This document shows positions 11,301 through 23,300 of a stretch of DNA of 64,000 bases, one piece after another. The stretch comes from Aedes albopictus (Eukaryota > Arthropoda > Insecta > Diptera > Culicidae): positions 363,199,238-363,263,237 of the forward strand of contig NC_085138.1 in assembly GCF_035046485.1 (NCBI RefSeq), read 5' to 3'. The position numbers and the translations under genes were made by a program. Under the pieces are notes generated by a model, which worked only from the letters and a program-made list of their open reading frames with translations, did no database searches and had not been told where the DNA came from. The stretch's first letter is position 1, and each line of letters opens with the position of its first letter.

Positions 11301-14300
11301 TTTCGAACCGATTGATTTGAATTTTTGTACAGAGTTAGATACTGTACGTGCCTAACTCTATATAAAATTTCAAATCAATCGGTTTGAAATTGACTTAGTT
11401 ATAACGGCAAGTGCCCAAAATAGGTACATCTGCCCAAATGGTACAAGACCCTTAGTTATAATATAAAATCAAAATCAAAGTGGCCTCGATGCAGTGAAAA
11501 AGACTTCTTTGACATTTTTGTCCGAAATGTGTAGTTTATCCTGGATTTGTCCTGGATCCAGCTGATCCAAAACATAAAATAGCTAACACTCTATTGCACT
11601 TTCTATATACGCAATCGTACCCAACTGAAACTGAAAAAAAAACAAGTATTCTTATCAAAGGGCTTCTGTTACAGTTAGAATGTAATGTCAAAAAGAAGAG
11701 GAAGGGAAACTGATGAGAACATAATATTTTCTTATCAGTTCCTCGCGAAATGCTGTGGACAACGTCAATGTTGAATGGTTTAGTTTCGATTGCAAAGCTT
11801 GTTATTGTTGTGCTAACAGTGATCAAATATTTGTACAGTCACAATAACACAATAATAACTGAACTTATGCTACCACAAAACATGTTATTGAAATGTAATA
11901 TAAAGAAAATATACCAATAGCATGATCATAACAACATAAGATTGCTCAACAAAACATGTTATGGAACGGTCACACCTCAATAAGTTAATATTAACAAACT
12001 AAGATATAAAAACAGATTTTGTGACTCCATTGTTATTATTTTGATATTCTCCTCTGCTCGGGCGATGGCTATGAACATATGAATATACATGAGTTGTATA
12101 TGTAGAGAAGAGAGAGCGAGAGAAAGAGCACTCGAAATAAAATATTGATTTCATTTACACAGAAAAGGTTAAACGGTCAATGTAAACATTAAAACACAAA
12201 AAGAAAAAGAAAATAAAAAAAATAAAATTGACCTGAAGTCGATTCTAAACGATTCCTTAAAGAACTCTACCCGGGTAATGTCCATTACTCCACGAATTTC
12301 ATTTGGATATTCCTTAAGAAACTGCTTCTTCCAGAAATTACATTTGAAGATTCCTCTAGGAAAACCTTTTAAAGATTCTTCAGAAACTCCTGCTGGGCAT
12401 TCCTTCTCCAGGAAGTCATTCTGGGGATTCCCAAAGTGATTTTCTTGAGGATTTTCAGATATAACTTCTAATAGAGGGCTCCCAGCAAGGATGGGAAAAA
12501 ATCATTTATTTATTGCGTATCCCTCACTTACATCCATGCACAATCTGATGCGAGTGTGCTTCTCCCCCAGCCAAGCAAAATCTTTCCACTTTCATTGCCT
12601 ATTCTTTCCAATCGCCGAGCACCGAGCAACGCAAGCAACGACGGCCGAATGAATCGCTACCGAATCTGAGTGCCGAAGGCGAACGAACCAATATTGAACG
12701 AATGTTTGCGTTCTGAGTCGGGTGCGAGAGCATTCATTTTGGAACGTTCATTTGGCGTTCAGTGGAAGCATTCAGTACTGGGAATTGAATCAGTGAGTGC
12801 GTTTTGATTCAATCAGCTGAATGCCACTCGGTAGTTGAGAGAGCGAACGTTCTTGTCGTATACACCGATGCAAGCTGATTTATTTCGCACTCTATTTGTT
12901 TCTCTCCTGATTCGCTTCGGTGGCGTCGGTGGCGAGCCGTTCGTGTTGCGTTCGTTCCTAGTGCGCCGTGCGCTCACTCAGCATTGGGTTGTTGGCGTTC
13001 TTTTTGCTATTTTGCATCGCCGGCATTCGGGTGAGCGAATGAGTTTTCCCATGCTTGGCTCCCAGAAGGAAGGTCTGGAAAATGGTCAGCGGGCACTCAC
13101 GGAGTTTCTCCAGAATAAATTCCTGGAGATTCTATAAGGGACTTCCACAGAATTCCCAAAAAGAAGTTCTGGAGCCGCTTTTCTCAAACTATGGGTATCC
13201 AAATTGCAAAAGGTTGATTTTTCAGCATGAATAGTATACGAGTTGGATAAATACGAAGTGTGCTGAAACAATCCAGTTTTGCCACGAGTTGCATAATGTT
13301 TATAAAGCAACTTAAATTAATTGCATAATGAATATTATGCAACTCATTTCAGTTGCACAACGAAAAATAAAATAGGCTTTTATGGCACCAAAATTAGTTA
13401 TATAAAATAGATATGATGATGCCAGCGATGTGCTGGCGGTGGTAGCCGACCGCGCGAGTATCGGAAAGTTAATTTTTGACTTTTGATGTGTTGATTAGGG
13501 CACTATCAAAGTTACCCTAAAATGAAAACGTGAATCTCGCTCATGTGAAAAATTATAAGTCATCCAAAATATTTAAAATTATCGCATATTTTCAATTGCA
13601 GTTGATAACTGATAACTTCTTTTCTCGATTAGCCTAGATAGCTGTGTAATGTCGGTAGCGGTTGTCACAATTGGCTAAGAATAACACTACGGACTGCCTG
13701 TTCCGGTGGTAAGAGTCCATTAAACAGGTGACCCCCAATTCATGGTGTGATGCGGCTATATGCTTACCGTGCCTAGGAATGAATGGTTAGGGGGGTCTAA
13801 AAAATCCTACGCTTAACGAAGCCTGTGGAGTACAAGGGGGCCCTCCACAGTAGTCTGCCCTTACTGCGCTAACCGGAGCAATGGTGCAGTTGACCTTTGG
13901 TTTCTCCTAGATAATCCGCTATCCTTCTTAAGCCTCAACTGCGAGGCTCAATAAGGGTGGAATTATTAGTATGTTGTTTATTAGCTTTAACTATAACCTA
14001 TATGGCTCTTCGCATTATGCGTTCTTCACAGTGCCTCTGTGTATCTTCGTATCTGACGTTCTTCAATCGATACCGAATTGGTTTTAATAGCTGCTCTTTT
14101 TTTATTTTGTTGTTGATCGTGCCTAGTATGGGTAGTGGCTATGGTTATGACCACTCAGATCAATCTTCAGCATAAAAGAACAGCTTTGGTCCAAGAACCT
14201 TACTTTTGTAGGGGAAATTTCTATGTTGATGTAATGCTTAATTAACACCTATATGGTTCCGCAATTTGCGTTTGACCCGATGTTTGCCACCTTCAGTAAA

Positions 14301-17300
14301 ATTGAAATGGCAATCTCACGTGTCATGCCTCGAGCCCCAAAATGTTTTGATAAAACTGCTTGTATGCAGCCTTGCTGTTTCCAAATCTTGGTGGGATTAT
14401 ACTGTCAAGTTTATTCCGTAAGTGGATAATACATCCTATGAAGATTAGACCTATCAATTTGATCTCTTTCTTCTGAACGCTTTGTCGAGCATCACACCCG
14501 TGATGTTTTTCTGGCAAACATGCCTCTCCATTGGAACCAACATGCTTACCAAAATGGAAAGTCCAATGTGATTTTTTTACACAATGTTGTTTACGATATC
14601 GGAAAAGCATTCTAATCTAATCTAATCTAATCTAACACAAACGCAGCCAGTACGAGAAAGCATCCTGGAAAATATATGGGTTAGATTACGCCCAAATATT
14701 TTTCTTGTCAGTATTGATGCTTGAAGCATATCAAAAATGTGATACAAGTATCAAAGCGGCCAGGCCTACTACGTTGTGTTTACCGCAAAGATGATGCTAG
14801 AACTGTCTAGATTTTAGTAAAACAGCTTTGAAATCGAAACAATTCTAGTATCTACAGGGATGGAAGGATGCGTGGACATACCGTACCAAACGCTCCGATT
14901 TGATTAGTTTTATATAGTTGAGAAATATTTGCAAAATATAGGTGTATATATAGTTGTATGAATACGTCAATATTAATAATAAAATAAATTACCTGAATTA
15001 ATCCTGTGAAGCAAAATAGTAATTTTTAATTGATTAATACTTCAAATCTGATGTCGCATGGATGTATAGAAATTAATCGTACTGATGGAATCTTATTATC
15101 AATTGACGACGCGTTTTACATTTATAGGATTCAAACATTCAATAATGTATGTAATCGGAACAAACTCACCAATTTCTTTTCTTATTCTGCTTATTTTCTG
15201 CAATCCAATAATGGTGAAGAAAGTCCTTTTTATTGCTTTAAACTGCATTCCTAGTGATTCTATTCGGCCTCAGCAAGTATTGTTGGAACGTTCTGGACGA
15301 TACGGTTCCTACCTTGCTGCGAGCGTTACAAATCTCATAATTGGCTTTCATGCGTTGCGGTATCCAAAACGTTTTATTATGCTGCAACCACCGCTATTAC
15401 ATCATCTCCTCGAAGTGTCTTGTAGACGAGACTTCCGTAACAGCCAAATCCAGGATTTTTCTTCTCACAAGCACTAAAAACGACGACTCCACCCGTTGAA
15501 AAGGAGACGCGAACTTGTTGGAACCAACCTTCGACTTCGTCTGGCATCGCCACTGTGAATTACACACAAACGGATCCGGATCCACACGGGGAACGACGAC
15601 GCATACGCAAACCGATCGGTAAAAATAAAGCACTTTTTTGTTTCAAATACAATGTGCAAATTTGAAAATTTTCACTTTTTACGCCCAACAATTTGACGCG
15701 AGCAAATTTTTCGCGTCCGTCATGTTCCACAGCACACTACGATCCCACTTGTTTACGATATCGGAAAAGCATTCATTCAAAAACAATTTTGTTTTGTTTG
15801 GTTGTTTTCTTGGATTTCCAGGATACTTTTGAACACGTACCTTTCGATTCCATATTGGAAGCTGCATGGATTGTCCTATTTATCTTTCAATGATTTCTAA
15901 TTGGATTTACCAAATGCTTAAAAACCAAAATCTCTTCTTGGCATTACGTCAAGCAGCGATTAGGAAATTGAGTGTTTGTGGATGCCCCTATGCGGGAGTC
16001 TCGCCATCACTTTTGAGGAATCTCGTAGCAGAAACGCAATTGAGATAACTCAATGTGGTTTTCCTACTTATGATTTTGCGCCTCAACAGGCTGCTTCATT
16101 TGTGTATCTTAGCTGAGAATCCGACTGTGGAATTTTGAATCATTTGATATGTAACTACCCAGTTTTTACGCAACTGCGTTTCCGAGTACTCGGTACACAC
16201 TTGATTAAGTGAAACTGACCTAAGAAGCCTAAATCTTTAGGATGTTCTGTTGTTCTGAACCCGTTGTGGCAAGTAGCTATAGGTTTACTTTACGCTTTAT
16301 GCGTTTTTTACAGTGCCCTTTTCAGGGCGCTGTTTGAACCCGTTGTAGTACGCTTATGCGATTACGTCGACCCTATTCCCTTACCTTCCCTTTCCCTTCC
16401 CATTCCTTATTCCTCCCTTCCCTCTCCCTCAGGTAAATGATGAATAGGCTCGTATTCATGGCAATGGCACAAATTTCCCAAATGGAGGAGAACGTGCCTC
16501 TGGAGCCGACCTACTGATACCTGATACCCTAAAATGAAAACGTGAATCTCGCTCATATGAAAAATTATAAGTCATCCAAAATATTTAAAATTATCAAATA
16601 TTTTCAATTGCTGTTGATACCTGATACCTCAGTACTTGATTCATGAGATTTGCTGAATTTATCGCAAAACAAGTATACTCGTGAAAGAATTCGTGAATGA
16701 ATTTCTTCAGAAATCTCAGAGGAAAACCTTGGAGCAATTCATGGTGAAACTTCCATTGGAAATCACCAAAGAGCTCCTGGTGGACTTTCTGAAGAATCTC
16801 CTGTAAGTATTTCAAGAGAAACTTCTGTAAAAACTTCGGAAAAGGCAACGGGAGCCCATGTAATTGAACACTAGAAGCACAATCTTTCACACAAAGACTA
16901 ATATTTGTTAAAAGGAACGGTACAAAATAAAAAAAGAATAGTTCGAAAGATCTAATGTTAGACGAAGAGTTTGGAAGCGAACTCTTTGCACTCTTCTCAG
17001 ACATAAAAAAAAGCCAAGACGCCCAAGTCATCGACCTGGAACGTGCCTTTCAACTCTTTATCTCTACTCAACCGATGCGCACATACTTACCTCGAACAAC
17101 CATATCCACAGCCAAGTAAAACAAAATCAGAGTACATACCATTACAAAGTACATTCTTTCCGTTTGTTCTGAGTGGAGAAATGCAGAGAAAACACCAGCA
17201 GTGCAATATGAATAAGAACGACCCAACAGAAACCGACACCCTCCATCTTGCAAACAACTGCACAACAGTAGGTGGGTAGGTAGGGATCAGGATACCTACT

Positions 17301-20300
17301 TGTGAAACTATTTCCACTTGTACGCCACAGTTATTACGCCGGGATACATTCACGTCTGGCATCGCATGGAAACGACCCAAGTCACGGGAGGAGTGCTGGT
17401 GGGAGTTGTTGACGACACTACAGCTATGGCTTGTGACTGTTGCACCCAGCCAGCCAGCAGCCCGGGAGCGAATCACATTGACCGAGTCAATCCGCCAACC
17501 CAGTCAGTCAGTCAGCCCCGCATGCAGTCTGTGGGGGTGGCGAGGATCCATGAACAACAACAACGGCTCAACATAGCACAGCATCAGCTCCTAGAGCCAG
17601 GCATGTTTGCGTATCTCCCACACTCTACTCCACATCACAACTCATTAGACTGATTGGTTGTGTCACTGAGAACGAACGTAGGTACGAACAAACGGGTTAC
17701 GTTCCTCTGGCTGTTAGGCGGAAACTGGTATTGCTATACGTCGCTCGTACATGTGTACTCAGGACGCAACATGCAACGTTTTAAGCTTTATAACATGTGA
17801 GAGTCAAAGTTAATCAAACGACGGCTGACGTCATGGGTGACTTTTGACTCTATCGTACCACTGTTGATTTGGCGGTTGGTAATTATTCTAATGTATCCCC
17901 TTTATTTGAACTTGGTCTTCTTGTCTCAAACGATAACTTCAAGCGAAAAGGACAACTAAACTGATTGCATCAACCACCATTCTCAGCCGATGTTTATCGG
18001 GATTTACTCAAACCCAGAAAGCAATTGTCATTCTCAATCAAACCGAACCGGGTAACAAGGTCATGCATAAACAAATTTCCCGATTTTTGCACCAAGATTT
18101 CAGCAGGAAATTTGATATGCTATCTGTGCGGAGCAACGAACCGACGACGACCCACCTCGGAGCGATGAGTTTTCTCATCCTTCCTGAATGTGGGTACAGA
18201 GAGCAGCCAGCAACGCAACAACGGTGGCTGGCTGCTCCTTGAAACACAGCCTGAGGCTCCAAAAAAGGCACAAAACGAGCATCATCATTACGAGTGGTGC
18301 TGGTGACGGTGTGGTCTGTGAAAGACTTCCTATGCAGCATCTTTTGTCACAGGTTAGCTAGAGGTGAGCGCCGATGAAAAATGTTCCAACAACGTGGTGC
18401 CACGTGCCTTAACCCTTTCGGGTCTATATTTTTCAAATATTATTTTGACACATTCCAAAAGCTTTAGCGCTCAATAGTCAATGACATGGGACAGTATAAG
18501 GTTGAAAATTATCATTACCATTGCAACTCGCACAAATTCGTAGGGGGTACTGTCCTAGACCGCTATTATGAGGTTTGCTTCCTTACCAATCGGTACACAG
18601 CTAGTTGCGTTAGATAATTTTTACCGAAATCTCAACTGCTGAGCGTTTGGTAATGGGTTTTTACCGAAACTCTGTAAAAAAAATACCAAATTTCGGTAAA
18701 ATTAATGTTATCGTTTATCTGTCAAACTCTAACAAAGTTCGGTAAAAACTCTACCGAATTTCTCCGGTAAAACAAACTTAACGGTTGAGATTTCGGTAAA
18801 ACATTACCGAAGTCGGTGATTTTTTCTAAAAGCACAGAGATTTGGCTTTGTGGGGTTTTAGTCACCGTTTGTTTCGAAATTTGTTGATTTTTTCGGTGAA
18901 AAATATCAACAAATTTCGAAACACAGAGATTTGGGGTTAATCACGGACTCTAAGACAATATTGACAAAATTTTCCAACTGTCGAGAGCTGTACTGGTCAC
19001 GTCCTTGCAACAGCTGGCGATGGGAAATGACTGGTTGGATGCTTACTAAAGTAAGTAACAGGGACCTGTGCCTCTCTTACAGACATAACCGGAAGCTGGA
19101 CACCATAGGTCAACGTTCAAGCATCAAAGTTTCAATTAAAATACATGAAAGAACTCATCAAATTATACGAATTACAGCACTCCGGAAACGAAATGGTTAA
19201 CTTCCATTTGCGTCTTGTGGATAGCAATTCGTCAAAAAGTACACTGAAATAACGCAAAAATTCAGATGAATTTCGGCACTGGACGTGCACAGGGTAGGAA
19301 AGAGGTTGTTTCGTGCATAAATTGAGAAAGCACTTCAAATGAGAGCATATAAGCCCAGTAAGATGTTGGGGTCAATACGACCCAGACAGGCACGTTGAAC
19401 GTGCACTACGCCTTCATGATGCGAAAATCCTAACATTCTAGGATGGTTAATTACACAGAAAAGGTTTTGGTTTTGGGAGTTTGTGATGAGGCCAAGGGGA
19501 TGTCACGGGGATTCAGGGCACCATAACAGGAAGAGGTTCCAGGTGATTTCAGGGATGTTTTGGGGGGTTCCAGAGGAAATCAGAATGGCTTAAGGTGGTT
19601 TCAAGGAGTCTAAGGTGAGCTTCAGAGGCATTTCGAGGGGATTTCGGAAGGTTTCAAGGTTTGAGATTTGTTTTAGAAGTATGTAATTAATCCCTTTCAG
19701 AGGCATTTTAAGAGGTTTAACCGTTTGGGGCCGCAGGGATCATATGACATATGACCTCGGCGAAAAACCAAGGCCAGCGAGATTGCGGCAGCAGCGGCAA
19801 AACAACCCGACTCCAACAGGTTAAAAGACAGTTCTGAGAGATTCAGACAGCTCCAGGATTTGAAAACCCCCCTGAAAAAATCCCCGAAACGCCCCTTAGA
19901 CAACTCTGAAATCCCTTGCGGCCACCTGAGACTCCCTGCATTGTCCCTGAGTTCTCTGAGACCCTCTGACGCGCCTCTCAGACCTGAGACCCTCTGAGAT
20001 CCCCTGAGACCACCTAGAGCACCTCGAAGACCCCCTGTAATCCCCTGGGAAATGCCTCTGAGACCCTTACAACCTTCCTGGAACTCTCTGAGACTAGCTG
20101 AAGTGCTCCTGAGTCCCTTGAATTTTTCTGTGACTTCCTGATACGCCCTTGAATTTGGAAGGCAGGGGTGACATAAAACAAATTAAATATTTGCATCGGC
20201 CTGAGCAGTCCCAAAAAACTGCAACAATGTCCATTCATTTGCAAAGAGGGTCAGGAATCATACTTGATTATGCAATGTAACTCGATCTGACGGAAATTTC

Positions 20301-23300
20301 TGGTTCTGTAATAAATGTAGACAAGAAATTTTATACTCTAGGGCAGTTTGGTTGATTTGGATTATCTCAGAAGTACCTATCCGGGAATGACTTCAAGAAA
20401 CCCATAGATAACTACATATTGTGAATTTATTAGGCAGTATAAATGCCATATTCCGCATTCCCCATTGAATTTTGTACCGGTTTTATTATGGAACTTTTTG
20501 GCATTTTTCTCATGAGAGGCCTGCTTTTTTGCTTAACCCGTTAACGTCTCACAATTTGAATCTTTATGGAAAATTGTTCTCAACAGTTCAAGTTTTAATA
20601 AAAAAAACATAATTATACGAAAAGAGTGGAAGTCTATAGTGCAGTTCCAAAAAAAATCTTCAATATGGTTCCTCAACGCATGTTATTTTTTAAAGCTCTA
20701 TTTTAACATAACTTTCATACTCTCGTTGCATTGTGAAATCCATACAGACACAATTCACCTATGATGAGTAAAAGAGAGGATAACTACTCAAAAAGAATAA
20801 GACATGACTGTCAGATGACATCATGGTTTAGTAGAGATATCTACAGGGGATAGACAAAATAATTGGTACAGGCAAAATTTACACTTTTCAAAAATGTTCA
20901 ACTAGCTGTAACTTTTTGAGAAATGCATCAAATATTCTCATAATTTTTACAGTAAGTTGATCAACTAGTTGTGTATTGGTGGTCAAAATTTGAAAAAGAT
21001 CGAGTTATTTTGTACGAAGTTATAAAAATTCTAGAAAAAGATAGAATTAACCAATAGCCAACTTTGAGCTGTTATATCTCCGAATTCAATTAACCGAATG
21101 CAATGAAATTTTGAGCATTTATGGCTTATATAATGAGCTATAAAAAACTTTTGACTTAACTTAACTTAACTTAACTTGGGCTTCGTGGCCGTGCGGTTAG
21201 CGGCGTCAGTCGTCTAGGCGTTTCGTAAGCCTCGGAGTGCGGGTTCGATTCCCGCTCCAGTCGGGGAAAACTTTTCGTCGAACGGAAAATTCTCCATTGG
21301 GCCACTGGGTGTTATGTGTGTTGTCCGTTGTCTCGTGTATGTAATGTTCAGTCTGTGCAGCCTCTGGCTGAAGACGGTGTAGTGTCTTTTAAAAAAAAAA
21401 AAAGTCTTAACATCGAACAAAATTATAACGATTAGATTATTTTCTAATAAAACCACCAAAATTATCCAAGTGCACAGTGTTCGAAATCGCGAATTGCGAT
21501 TGCGATCAAATAACTTTATTTAGGTTGGTTTTAGAAGTGTGGCCTGTTCTACAAAGTTTTTCTGCATTTTAAAAGGCGTCTTTTGATGAAATGTTATTAA
21601 TGAATAATCCTTCTAGAAGTGAGATATAAATTTTATTTTTTTCAAAAAATAATTTTTTTAGAGGTTTGACGTCTTTGACAAAGTTGTAGCCTATAATGAG
21701 AGAAAAAAAACGTAGAACATGTCAAAGCTCCACCTTTTACGGTTTTCGAGGTATGGAGCGTTTTATGTGAAGTACCCCTAAAACTGTTTTTTTTTCAGTG
21801 TAGCTTCAACAGATAAAATTCTACAGTTTTGTGATCTTCTACAAACTTGTTTAGGAAGTCAAAATACACATTTCTTCCGAAAATGTAAAGTCATTATATC
21901 TTAAAACAAAAAAGTTATAGGCAAATGTATCATATGTTAAGGTGTACTTTCACCTTAAGTAACTATTTCCGGCGCAAAATGGCGCAGGTGGCTCAGTCGG
22001 TAGTTGAAAGATTATACTTTTTTTTCGAGTGTAGAATTAGCATTTAAGTTAAAATACACATAAATAAAAATGAAAAAAAAAATTTATACTTTTTACTCTC
22101 ACTTGGGGGTGAAAACCCTCGGGAAAGGTGGTTTAAATACAAGGATAAAACTTAATATGTTGCCTGTAATTCAAGAAAAATAAATGAAAATAATAATTTA
22201 GAAGCCCGTAGTAATTTTTACTGCATTGCGTAATTAGAGACCCGGAGAATTTGCATTGGTTTCTCTGAATATATCTTAACAGATATCAGACAGCAATTAG
22301 TGATGAAATCCGTGAAGGAATTTCGGCTAGAATTGCCGATTGAATCCGTTCAGGATTTTCCAAAGCAATCCCGGCAGAAATTCCTGATGATATTTCTGAA
22401 GGTGTACCGTAGAGAAAATTTGATGGAATCCTTAGAGAAAACTGAGCAGGAATCCCTGAAAGAAGAAATCCCGGAAGGAATTATTGAAGAAGTCTCTGAA
22501 GAACTCGGGAAGAATTTTTGAAGGAATACCATCAGAAATTTCAGCACGAATACCTAAAAAATCCTGGTTTGCTTGAAGAAACATCGGCAGAAATCTATAT
22601 TTTTTGTATTCCTTTTTGGGGACAAATCCCTTAAGTATTCACAGCAGGAATCCCGGAAGGAATCTTTGAAGGAATTCCAGAACGTATCTCTGGAAGAATG
22701 CCGAATGGACTACCTAATAGAATCCTTTCAGGATATTTTAAAACAATCCCTGATATCTATCAGGAGTGCTCTCCACAGGAATTCCGGAGGGAACATGTGG
22801 AGGAATCCTGGAAAGATTCTCAACAGGAGTTCCTGAAAAATCCCACAAAAAATTCCTGAAGGTATCTAGAGAAAATCTCATGTCATTAATTTTCATCTCA
22901 TTTCTTCACCCTATTCTGTACCCTAATCCTCTACTCTCTATCTTGCTGTCTTCTTTTACCTCTATCCCAACCCTCTATCCAACGCTCTATCCTAACCCGC
23001 AATCCTACCGTCTGCTCTACACTCTACCCTAAACCGCTACTCTACCCTAAAATCTACCCTTTCTTCTACCCTTTCCTCTACCCTTTCTTCCACCCTACCC
23101 TCTGCACTACCCTCAACTCTATAATCAACCCAGCCATAACCGTAACCCTCCGCCTTACCCTCTACCTTACCCTTTATCCTACTGTCTACTCTACACTCTA
23201 CTCTTCCGTCTAGCCTACCGTCTACCCTTACCCTACACCTAACCCTCTACCCTAATTCTCTACTCTACCCTCTGTTCTATCGTCTACCCTACCATCTATT

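Larger units (their letters stand above)
13614..16524 (+). mobile_element. LINE copy 2, internally deleted, with a nested retroposon
   Basis: The 5' leader from 13614 matches copy 1 at 1184 and includes a ~190-bp stretch (about 13780-13965) missing from copy 1. The coding part then jumps: the start of the endonuclease region (14280-14335) is joined to RT sequence (from ~14375), and RT (to ~16065) is joined to the 3' end region (from ~16080). The 3' end reads gagccgacctactgatacctg, matching copy 3 (end at 40980). Flanking ~105-bp duplications mark it as a genuine insertion. It lies in the sense orientation within the ttv intron. Confidence 0.85.

Noticed and set aside
17318..17653. 111-codon open frame as a possible nested gene
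   Set aside because: No domain, no signal peptide, no splice context and low-complexity Q/P/H composition.
21178..21270. tRNA gene candidates (A and B boxes here, at 29721-29795, 30161-30215, 47921-47935 and 48755-48774)
   Set aside because: Each is followed by a conserved tRNA-unrelated body and the cloverleaf stems do not pair, so these are SINE heads.
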